Shown here: positions 52,881 to 62,124 of the stretch, one piece after another
How positions within the stretch are numbered: position 1 is the stretch's first letter
Layout of the letters: the number at the start of each line of letters is the position of its first letter
Notes under the pieces: generated by a model
Told to the model about the DNA's origin: nothing
Database searches by the model: none
The model's input: only the letters and a program-made list of their open reading frames with translations
Assembly: GCF_027942865.1 (NCBI RefSeq)
Contig: NC_134514.1
Coordinates: 17,097,965 to 17,161,964 of the forward strand
Direction: 5' to 3'
DNA length: 64,000 nt
Source: Odontesthes bonariensis
Taxonomy: Eukaryota; Chordata; Actinopteri; Atheriniformes; Atherinopsidae
Program-made: the position numbers and the translations under genes

Positions 52881-53996
52881 GTTAGTAAGGTACATGACTT
52901 TTAACATTCATGTGCTGACTTCTGTTGGCTTTTGTCTGAGGATCATCTATGCAGAATTATTAAAGTTTCAATTGAATTCTCAAAGGTTGGAATTTCCATC
53001 ATAGGATGCTTTGAAGTTTGGGCTGCTGGAGTCAAACAGGACTTCAAATTGAGCACACGGCTCAGACGTCACTGTCATAGAAGCAACTCCAACCTCTTGT
53101 TGGGGCTTTCATGCTTCAGGCACAGACATGAAACTTGGTGAGATAAATTAGGCGGCTGTTCTCAAACTGTGAGCCAAATTTCAATATTTTTATCAAGTGC
53201 CAGTGGGTGCCACTAACTCCAATGGCAGAAGAAAAATAGATGATGTTTTAGAAATGTTAGAATAACTATTAGGCCACATACAGTGCCACTGCTTGTCTCC
53301 CGGATACTGAAATGAGGGTGGCCCTTTCCCATGTGTCTTTGTCAATTCAGTATGTGCATCTAGAATTTGGGCAGAGCTAACGTTGTGTGGAACGGTTTAG
53401 TGGATTCTTCATGTTGAAACATTTTCATCAGAAAAAGTGTTGGTTGATAGTCGAGGCTACAGCAACTCATCTCTGTAAAAGTAACCCCACAGTTGTTGTG
53501 TGACCAGAGTTTGGTGTGGAGCTTCTAGCAGCTTCTCTCTTCGCCATATCTCCTCCTTTTCCCTTCTCCTCTGGCACTTTCTGAAGGCAAGCAACACATA
53601 AGGAGAGGAAAGTAGGAAAAGAGAGAGCATGAGGAGCGGAGAGAGGGAAAGACATAAAAGAGGAGAAGATGACTCAGTGTGCACAAATGTGGCCCATTGT
53701 GGCCTGGAGCATGCAGCTTTTGTATATGTGTGTGTCCCTCTTGGCACATTGAGAACGTGCAAACACTCCTCACATTGTCGCTTATGTGTGTGTGTTTTTT
53801 CTTTACGGTCTTTTCACTCTGAATGAGTTTGTAAATAAATCCACAGCAGGGGTAACTGAAGATGATTTGGAACTTTATCGTAAATATGAAACGGGGAGCA
53901 GAAACAATAATCTGTCAGCTGCTCAGAGACAATAAAGCCATTAAATTACTGTATATGTAAACCAGCTATGCTTGTCAGTATTGTTAGCAGTAACCA
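52881..53996. other. prkd2 intron 1 between the L2 and the helicase-exon transposon
   Basis: No gene, repeat or RNA feature recognised apart from a short TG run near 53784. Confidence 0.5.
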
Positions 53997-54005
53997 GTAT
54001 ATAGT
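53997..54005. repeat. Target-site duplication, left
   Basis: GTATATAGT, repeated exactly at 54603-54611. The two copies flank an inverted-repeat element of 597 bp. Confidence 0.8.
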
Positions 54006-54602
54006 TAGCCTGGCGACGCCATCCTACGTACTTCCGCCCAAAGATTTTGGCTCCGCACATAGTCTGGCCAAATCCCCCTACCTCGGTTCGCTCAGTGTTT
54101 TGCCAATCAGCAAACAGTTGCGAGTGGTGACGCAGAACTCACGCGCAGAGTCCATTGTAGTCCATATAATTGTAGTTCAACCGCAGCGGAAATAAACATG
54201 GCGACGGAAGAAGAGACGCTAGAAGCTATCCATGAAGTTGTCTCAACTCTGGAGAGCATTACACAATTAAAACAAGAGCAAGAGGAATGCCTCGTCAATT
54301 TTGTTAGTGGCAAGGATGTCGTAGCTCTCCTTCCAACTGGCTTTGGGAAAAGTTTGATTTATCAAATGGTACCGGTATAATGAAAGCGGATGTGGGAAGC
54401 GTGATTCGCGAGCTAGAGCCTCGCGAGAGTAAGCATGAACCTCGGCGCATAACCTACGTCCTTTCTAAACATTACTGATTGGTTAAGGGAACTCCAATGA
54501 ATTTAAGTTGCTGAGTAAGGTCCCACCCTCCATGGAAACGGATTCCTCTTGGGTTTTTCCAGACTGTTTGACGGAGTCAACAGTCGGCTTTCGCCCTGGC
54601 TA
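54006..54602 (+). mobile_element. Inverted-repeat transposon carrying a RecQ-like helicase exon
   Basis: Bounded by 9-bp direct repeats GTATATAGT. The left end TAGCCTGGCGACGCC and the reverse complement of the right end TAGCCAGGGCGAAAGCC are imperfect inverted repeats. Further inside, AGTCTGG and CCAATCAG recur in mirrored order on both sides. The element is CpG-rich against its surroundings and holds one short coding exon (54198-54380). Helicase-bearing elements are known among eukaryotic DNA transposons (for example Academ), while 9-bp duplications are typical of Mutator-like elements. I cannot assign a superfamily. It appears to be an internally deleted, non-autonomous copy. Confidence 0.7.
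54198..54380 (+). pseudogene. RecQ-like helicase N-terminal exon fragment
   Basis: A 60-codon frame starts with ATG in good context (AAACATGG) and reads MATEEETLEAIHEVV, a helical segment, then LKQEQEECLVNFVSGKDVV and ALLPTGFGKSLIYQ. This is the RecQ-type motif 0 glutamine followed by motif I (Walker A, TGFGKS) of superfamily 2 helicases. It stops at 54378-54380, or splices at a possible ATG|GTACCG donor at about 54368. No motif Ia-VI (DEAH box and so on) follows, so no helicase activity is expected. Confidence 0.65.
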
Positions 54603-54611
54603 GTATATAGT
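54603..54611. repeat. Target-site duplication, right
   Basis: GTATATAGT, exact copy of 53997-54005. A preceding A shared by both sides makes a 10-bp duplication equally possible. Confidence 0.8.
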
Positions 54612-56147
54612 CCAATAACAGGAGGATCATGTATGCAACCCTTTACCAAAGATATTGCACCCCTAGCTGTTTAATTGGATTTGTTTTTTTTTTTATTTTG
54701 CACAATGAATCATTAATTAATTAAACAATTAATTCTAGTGGAAGGATATAGCCTCATAAGCTTTGCTATTGTTTTTAATTGTATTATTTTTGCCAATATG
54801 GCATTAGTGTTGGGGTTGTGTTGTGCTGGGAGCTCCTCGTTTGTTAGCATAAGCCCTCCATTTCTAAGATATTCTTGCCTGATTCTTGCCATGTATGCTG
54901 CGGCAGGGGAACAACTATGAAGCATTGATCATATCCTTTGGACTTTCCAGACACGTTTTTCTGGCGCGGTTTATTTTCAAATCAGTTCACAGTCTATTGC
55001 TTCCATCTGAGAAAGTCAGGAAAGCAATCATTCCATTGAAATAGCTTTACCTTCTAAGAAATAGTACACAGACAGTTTTATTTATTCCAGCGAATACATC
55101 ACCAGTATGTCCTTACTGGATTGTCAAGGATGTAAATTCAAAAAGTTAGGATTCCATATAAAAGTTTTTTCAGCAAAATGTGCCAGCCGACAAAAATAAC
55201 ATATGACTGAAACAGAAGATGGATCTTCATCTTCTTTCATATCATAACTTGTGAGCGCACTGTGTATTACTTTGTTACTTTATGAGGCACAAGTAAACGC
55301 GATAGACTAGATATGAAGAAATGAACAATAGCAGTAGCGTATAGTACTTGTGGTAGATGCAAATAGCTATTTTTTGAGTTCTCTGATTTACAAGAGAGTT
55401 ATGGTCACTGCTGCGTCTTCACTGTAAAGATGTATGTCAAATATATGTAATAGCTTTGTCTCCCGTCTATCCTCCTTGTCATGAATGAGTCATTTGTTCA
55501 TTACAAACAAAGTGGACTGAGACCAGTGTTAGCTTACCTGCCCAGAACCGAGCCAAGGGTAGACAGAGGTGGAGGATGGTGTGGGCTGATGGAGAGGGGA
55601 GCTGCAAGCAACAAAGGCTGCTTAAGAGCAAAAGCGGGCCCCTCTCTCATGCCTGGTTATGGCTCTCGTATTACCTTTCTCGTCCACCTTGATGCTGGGA
55701 GCAGAATGAGATGCATTGTCCTTGTGCCCCTGCTTAAGACTAAGCTTCTTCTGCTTACTTTATGCACTCTCACATAACTGTACAGTGCACTTTTTCCGTT
55801 TGTTTTTTCCATTTGTTTGAGCCTGATCTTCTCTCTGTACATGTAAACCTGATTTGTTTCTGTAGGTATAAACCAAATGTATCTGTTTATGTACGTACAT
55901 ACTCACACAGAGTAGTGGTGGAGTTGTTATTGAGGATTTTATGCATTCAGCCCGTTACCATTGTACGTCATGGATAATGTGCTAGATGTTTCTTTTGGTG
56001 TTTGTGTCTCTTTGTATGTGACACACAAGTACACACAAACACAAACACACGTACCATCAGGCTTTTACAATTATTTGTGGTATGAAGAAACTAGCAGGTC
56101 AGGAATGTGAACCTGATTATGTCTCTGTACTCCAGGATAACAAACAT

Positions 56148-56162
56148 ACACACACACACACA

Positions 56163-56259
<97 letters not shown>
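56148..56259. repeat. Long (CA)n microsatellite
   Basis: About 112 bp of CA repeats with a single CT interruption near 56164, the longest simple repeat in the window. Alternating purine-pyrimidine DNA of this length can adopt Z-DNA. Confidence 0.97.
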
Positions 56260-56261
<2 letters not shown>

Positions 56262-58387
56262 TGCTTACAAAATGCATGTAACCCCTAACCTTTCCCAGCA
56301 TCTTATTCTAACCTTAATCAATGTAACTAGTCACCTAACCCTTAGTCTACCCTTAACCTTTACCCCTAAACCAAGAATTGACTGAAAAAGTAATCTCTGC
56401 TTGTGAGGACCTCAAATTCTGTCGCCACAAGTCTCCCTGAGTTTGTTTGCTGTCACGTCCTCACTGGGCAAAACAAACAAAGATGAATCCACACAAAATA
56501 AGCCAGGAGAAAATATGACATGGCAACAGAGCAATATACAAGGCAGCAATTAGTGCTTTTGGAAAATTTGCAGAAAGCATGCAGCCTGTGGTGTTGCTGC
56601 TTTTGAATATATTACTGCTTTAAAACTGCATGTATTTAAGAATGTTAACTTTTATACATCACCCAGTAAATCTTAAGTGTTTGAATAGAAGGCAACAGGT
56701 TCCCGAGGACGTGTGAAGCTAAAAAAATAAAGTCCAGCTGCCCTCTGTTCAACCATGACCTGAATATCTAAATATCTATGAAAATAAAGCAACCGTATAC
56801 CCCCACCCCCTTCTTTACAGTTTACTAGTTTAACAGGAAATATGTCAAATCCAGGAAGAAGAAAGTTTTTGCATTTAGTCTTAAATGTGTGTACGATAAG
56901 ATTTCCATTATTTCCAGCTATATTCTACAGCTGAAGCGCTCGACTCACTTTCAACCTTTTGTGTCATTGCTTTTTGCATCGTGAGGAGGGTTGAAAGTGA
57001 TAATGGTATACTTTTGGCAGAGACAGGAAGTTTCAGAGCACTCATTTCAGACTACACATGTTTTAAGGAGATACAATGTTTGTGACATCATAGGAGCAAG
57101 GTTTACTTTACTGCATTATTCAACCTATCATTCACTCCTCCTTGACACGTCTTTGTTTTGTTTTCATTCTTTTTGTCTGCCAAGCCCTGGAGTGAGCTGA
57201 CGTCACGGGTATTAATTTATTCCTTGTCTTCCTGGAACAAAGCCTATACTCGTTCATGTGATTTAGCGCGTCATGTGAGTGTTTTGAAGACGAGATCTAA
57301 TTTTTGTCCTTTGTTTACTTAAGGACACTACGATTCGTCGGGCAGACTCAACAGGTAACTGATGGCACTGGGAGGGAAGGGATGGTTCTCCTTTTTATCC
57401 TCCGCTCCATATCTTCACCAGGCTGTGACCTCACAAGGGTTAAAAATAGAATACTGGGCCAGTATTACATCTGTTCCATCACTAACTCTGTCAGCACAAA
57501 AGGAAAAATTCCTGCGTTGTTCCAAGTTGTTGTCAGGAGCTAATGAGGTCAGAACATTGACGTCTTTACGTGCTTGTTGTCACGGCAATCCCTCATTAAA
57601 CACCTCATCGTTTTCAAAAAGGTGAGGCTCTTTCTGCGTCCCCTGCCTGATGCGTTAATAAGGTGAGTTCCAACAATTAGGACTGGTTCAATGGGAGAGG
57701 TGCGGATTTCAGGGCATAAATCCGCACAGGAGTGAAAACAGGTTTATCAAAGCCCGTCATAATCCATAAGAATGTGAGTGTGTGCACGCACACTTGCCGG
57801 GGGGTGATTTGTTACACTGTAAGAAGTGGATGTTTAAACAATGTCTGTTGTTTGAAGGGATGCAGTGTGTTTCCTCTTGACTATAAAATGGCTGGATAAG
57901 GTTCCTGTTGTGATAACCAGCTCCTGTTGCAGAAACACATCAGTGAGGAAGACCATGTAGGGCTATAGAGGTCACAATGTTTACAGAGCTCGGTGTTAAA
58001 TGTCATACACAGCACGCTGATTCCCACTTATTAGGCATGTGTTGTCATCGCTGAAGATTGGCCCAATTGATTCTGCCAAACTGTGTTGTTTTTCTCACGT
58101 ACAGAACTGTGTAAACACAAACCCAGCCTCTGTCATTCTGTAACATCTCACTTCTCCCGTCATTCGTCATTGGACCCATACAAAAAATAAAGTGACCGTA
58201 CTCAATTTTTGCTACTTGCTCTAGAGACTTAAAAGTAAATATTCAGTCAGTTCTGATGTCTGTTTTCAGTCTTGAATCTTGAAATGATCTGCCACGCAAC
58301 CAAAAAAAGATGATAAATTGAGTTCTTGTGATACACCAAACATAAAAATCTGTGTTGATCCTTTTATTCTTTTTACATTTATGTTTT

Positions 58388-58411
58388 TTTTTATTATTAT
58401 TATTATTATTT
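58388..58411. repeat. (TTA)n microsatellite
   Basis: A T-run followed by about six TTA units. Confidence 0.85.
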
Positions 58412-60416
58412 GTATCTGAGCATTCCTTTTAGACCATAAAGCACTATCTAGATTTAAATGTTGAAATAGCCTAAGCCTCAGTTTTTTATTTGCAGTGATA
58501 TTCACAGTTAATTGTGTGCATTCCTATTTTCTGTGACTATGGCGTAGTTTTAACGTCCTAATTCTTTCCTGAGGCGACCTGTTCATTACATATTTACATG
58601 CGGGCTTCTTCACTCCTTTGAGGAGCTATAAACTACATGCTCAAGTTTGCAGCTTCCTGTGTCATGGACAGAAAACTTACTTACAGCAACTTACTACTCA
58701 AATGTACCAAAATAATAGTTTAGGCATATGTGGCATAAAATGTTACCGATACAGTTCTGAAACAACTCGTGTGGATTAGAGATCCCCTGCCCTAAAGCTG
58801 CCATAAAAGTCAGTTTGTTGTTAGTTTTTGGACCATATGGAGTTTCCCTTTTTGCTTTTGTGTCACCCTAAGTATCATGTAGTTATTTCTTATGTGTAAT
58901 CATAATGTCTCAGTTTATTAAAGCTCATGTCACTCAGGCCATTTTGCATCTCTAAAATAATGTGAAACCAAGTTGGGCAAATGTTTCTCTCACTAGATTC
59001 AAAAAGATCCAATGAGCTGCATAAATGCAAGATCAGTTCAAAGGTTGATTTTTAACAGCAGTGTTGAGGCACAATTACTTAGATTTGCTGTCTATAAGCT
59101 GTAAAGCGATGGCTTGTTGGCACAGAAGTCAACTATATGTAATTTTGTGAGCGCTGGGGTGTGCATGTGTGTGTGTGTGCGGCTTGGTGGTCAAAGGTGG
59201 CTCTTGCTGAGCTGCCAGAAGGGAAGTGATGAGGAAGATGAAAAGCAGAAGCGACAAGCTTTCTCAGCAGGGCATAAAAGACTTCACACATGCTGCATCT
59301 TTTTATAAAGAGGGTCTATATTAAAAAGAGCGGCCCTATAGCATTTGACAGGCCCACAAGGTTGAAATAAACCCAACTCAAGATATTTCTGCTTGAGGTT
59401 GTGTGCAAGCAACAAGACCTTATTAAGGCGGTAACCTTAAATTGCTTGTTTTATTAAATCAAACCCGCAATTATTTGCTCAGAAAACTTCCCGATTACAT
59501 TAATCTGATGTATGTGTCTAAAAAGTAACAGCAAAAACCTAAAGTAGAAGAAGAATGAGGTATTAGTGGTATCACTGTTTCATATTATACATGCTCCAGT
59601 TTGTTTGTGCTTGTTGCTGTCAGAAACACTATCTCAGTCCTCACCTCAGGGCATGTAATCTTCCTTACAGGCTTAGGTGGTCAACAAAGAAATAAACAAA
59701 CCAACAGGATGGAAGCACATTATAGAGTAAATAACAAGCCATACGTTGTCTTAGAATGTATCTGTGTGCTTGAATGCAATGTTTTTGTGCTCTTATGTCT
59801 CTCACAAAAGCCACTCCTTGTGGCATCAAACTGGTATGACATGAGGATGTTTCAAGTAGATAAAAGTTCTTATTAATGACTTACAGATAATCTGGATAAA
59901 GTTGCTTGCCCCTAATGACTTTTTACAGTAGCAACAGCACTTACATCCACAGGAACACAAAGTAATAGTTTACAACATGGAGGTTGATGATCGTGGTGGC
60001 TGCATCAGCTGCAAATTGATCACTTTTGCAGTTCCAGTTTCCATTTGAATAACTTCCTCACTGCCACGGTTGAGTGAGGTTATATAAGGTACAAAGCTAA
60101 CTAAGCTGAAACAAGTTCATAGCATGTTTGACTCTAAAAGCAGATAATCAACGTAAGGGATGAGGTCATCCCTCTCTGTGAAAGATTGTAAGACAAAATA
60201 GTTTAAATTGAATTGCAGAATTCGGGAACGTTGTTGTGTACAGTTCATAATATGATGAAAAGATTCAGGAATCCAAATAAATCTCTCTTCAAGGCTTCCA
60301 TGTCACTTTCAAAAGTAATGCAATTGGTCCCTTTCCAAAATTTGTGTTCTAAAAGAAGAGATGGTGCGACGCAGACATGCCTCCTTTCAAGTTTTCTTTT
60401 TCTTTTTTCTAGATGG

Positions 60417-60433
60417 TTTGGCTGGTATCAAGC
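60417..60433. repeat. Penelope target-site duplication, left
   Basis: TTTGGCTGGTATCAAGC, a 17-bp perfect match to 62108-62124. The last four bases AAGC are also shared with the start of the inverted arm. Confidence 0.93.
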
Positions 60434-61045
60434 GCCTAGACGCGCTGGCATACTATTTAAAAGAAGACCAGTGATCACAGTCGATCATCAAAGAAAACAA
60501 AAAAACAAAAGGAACAATCAATCACAATAATCAGAACAATAATCGATAAAAGATATTTGGTATGGAAGACACATAAAATACAGAATATTCACAATAGGGG
60601 CCTCAAGTCAAATTCCATATTGAGACCTTTGGGGGACAAAGTGTTTAACATGTAAATATAGAATGCTTCCCTTCTAAGCAGAAGGTTATCAATGTCTCCT
60701 CCACGTCTGGGGGTGGAGACTTGCTCAATGCCAATGTATTTTAATGTTGACAGGTTATGTTTAAAAGTGTTAAAGTGCACAGCAACTGGATTTTTTTGGT
60801 CATTAGTGCGTATGCTACTTCTGTGCTCCGCAATGCGAGTTTTAATGCAGCGTGTAGTTTTGCCTATATAGGCGAGGCCACAAGGGCACTTGATCATGTA
60901 AATAACGTTCTTGGTGTTGCATGAAATAACCCCTTTTATTTTGAGCACCTTCCCGGTGTGTGGATGGGTGTAGGTATTACACTTGTAGGTAAAATTGCAT
61001 TGTGCACACTGTGCGCACCTGTAATTTCCTTGAGGGAGAGGTGAG
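60430..61045 (-). repeat. Inverted repeat, left arm (616 bp)
   Basis: Reverse complement of 61216-61831 with the same length on both sides and only scattered substitutions by eye. The inner boundary matches at CTCACCTCTCCCTCAAGG and the outer at GCGTCTAGGCGCTT. Its first four bases fall inside the target-site duplication. Confidence 0.92.
60589..61045 (-). pseudogene. GIY-YIG endonuclease fragment, inverted copy
   Basis: Minus-strand frame open from the arm boundary to TGA at 60589-60591. It encodes YRCAQCAQCNFTYKC, then NVIYMIKCPCGLAYIGKTTR, the GIY and YIG parts of the nuclease fold, with the downstream IKTRIAEHRSSIR arginine helix and NLLLRREAFYIYML containing the conserved glutamate. It has no stop inside the endonuclease, unlike the plus-strand copy, but lacks reverse transcriptase and any own start codon. 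Confidence 0.82.
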
Positions 61046-61672
61046 GGAGAGTTTGAGAATATCGTGCGTAAACATTGGCCAATTCTGTGTTCCGACCCTA
61101 CATTACAAGACGTGTCATTTAGACAGCCTCCGCGTTTCGCCTATAGGCGCTCGTCTAACATCTCTAATTTGGTCGTAAGAGCTGACCAACCCCCCATAAA
61201 ACCACCACCTTTTTTCTCACCTCTCCCTCAAGGAAATTACAGGTGCGCACAGTGTGCACAATGCAATTTTACCTACAAGTGTAATACCTACACCCATCCA
61301 CACACCGGGAAGGTGCTCAAAATAAAAGGGGTTATTTCATGCAACACCACGAACGTTATTTACATGATCAAGTGCCCTTGTGGCCTCGTCTATATAGGCA
61401 AAACTACACGCTGCATTAAAACTCGCATTGCGGAGCACAGAAGTAGCATACGCACTAATGACCAAAAAAATCCAGTTGCTGTGCACTTTAACACTTTTAA
61501 ACATAACCTGTCAACATTAAAATACATTGGCATTTAGCAAGTCTCCACCCCCAGACGTGGAGGAGACATTGATAACCTTCTGCTTAGAAGGGAAGCATTC
61601 TATATTTACATGTTAAACACTTTGTCCCCCAAAGGTCTCAATATGGAATTTGACTTGAGGCCCCTATTGTGA
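61046..61672 (+). pseudogene. Penelope RT C-terminus plus GIY-YIG endonuclease, broken
   Basis: Frame open from the truncation point at 61046 through the RT tail and into GIY-YIG (IYMIKCPCGLVYIGKTTR), then interrupted by TAG at 61535-61537, where the inverted copy has GAG. Beyond the stop the same frame continues to the native TGA near 61670-61672. Two residues also differ from the inverted copy before the stop (K/T and A/V). The element therefore cannot make an intact endonuclease from this strand. Confidence 0.82.
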
Positions 61673-61831
61673 ATATTCTGTATTTTATGTGTCTTCCATA
61701 CCAAATATCTTTTATCGATTATTGTTCTGATTATTGTGATTGATTGTTCCTTTTGTTTTTTTGTTTTCTTTGATGACCGACTGTGATCACTGGTCTTCTT
61801 TTAAATAGTATGCCAGTGCGTCTAGGCGCTT
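61216..61831 (+). repeat. Inverted repeat, right arm (616 bp)
   Basis: Partner of 60430-61045; the spacer between arms is 61046-61215 (170 bp). Together they form a near-perfect 1.4-kb palindrome with a central loop. Confidence 0.92.
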
Positions 61832-61932
61832 GTTATGCCACTTGTCACCTTAGGGTGCGCTCACCTGCTTTGCCAGGTAGCCTACCTGTAGGTCATGTGA
61901 TATAAGTCACCCCAGACTACTGCTCTCATTGC

Positions 61933-61972
61933 CTGAGGAAGATCCCACTGGTGGATCGAAACGTTGCCGTTT
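61933..61972 (+). ncRNA. Hammerhead ribozyme-like core in Penelope terminal region
   Basis: CTGAGGA (61933-61939) fits the CUGANGA box. GATCC...GGATC forms a 5-bp stem II, GAAA (61958-61961) is the second conserved box, and ACG-TTGC-CGT gives a 3-bp stem III with a 4-nt loop ending in a UU cleavage context. Penelope-like elements are known to carry hammerhead motifs in their terminal repeats. Sequence on either side does not give an obvious stem I, so this copy may be inactive or act only when another unit supplies the pairing strand. Confidence 0.5.
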
Positions 61973-62107
61973 ATGTATAAATGAAATAAAGTATATTTTT
62001 TGGAGCTTATACCCAGTGTGCGGACCATTTCATCACACTGTCTGACACTTTTGTCCGGCACCTGGATAATTGCTTTGTGGATGTGCGCACCCCAACCTCC
62101 AAACGCC

Positions 62108-62124
62108 TTTGGCTGGTATCAAGC
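62108..62124. repeat. Penelope target-site duplication, right
   Basis: Exact 17-bp copy of 60417-60433. Confidence 0.93.

Larger units (their letters stand above)
54612..60416. other. prkd2 intron 1, central part
   Basis: 5.8 kb with no recognised exon or RNA gene. It contains a long CA microsatellite (56148-56259) and a TTA-rich run (58388-58411). Confidence 0.5.
60434..62107 (+). mobile_element. Penelope-like element with inverted self-duplication
   Basis: A 1674-bp insertion between 17-bp target-site duplications. From 61046 to 62107 it is a plus-strand, 5'-truncated Penelope-like retroelement: the last part of reverse transcriptase (ENIVRKHWPIL, YRRSSNISNLVVRAD), a linker with CAQCAQC cysteines, the C-terminal GIY-YIG endonuclease, then a 3' terminal region with a hammerhead-like core. 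From 60434 to 61045 lies a reverse-complement copy of 61216-61831. RT fused to a C-terminal GIY-YIG endonuclease defines Penelope-like elements, and inverted partial copies and variable target duplications are known for them. Confidence 0.9.

Noticed and set aside
56082-56385. Thr-His and His-rich open frames
   Set aside because: They are translations of the CA microsatellite.
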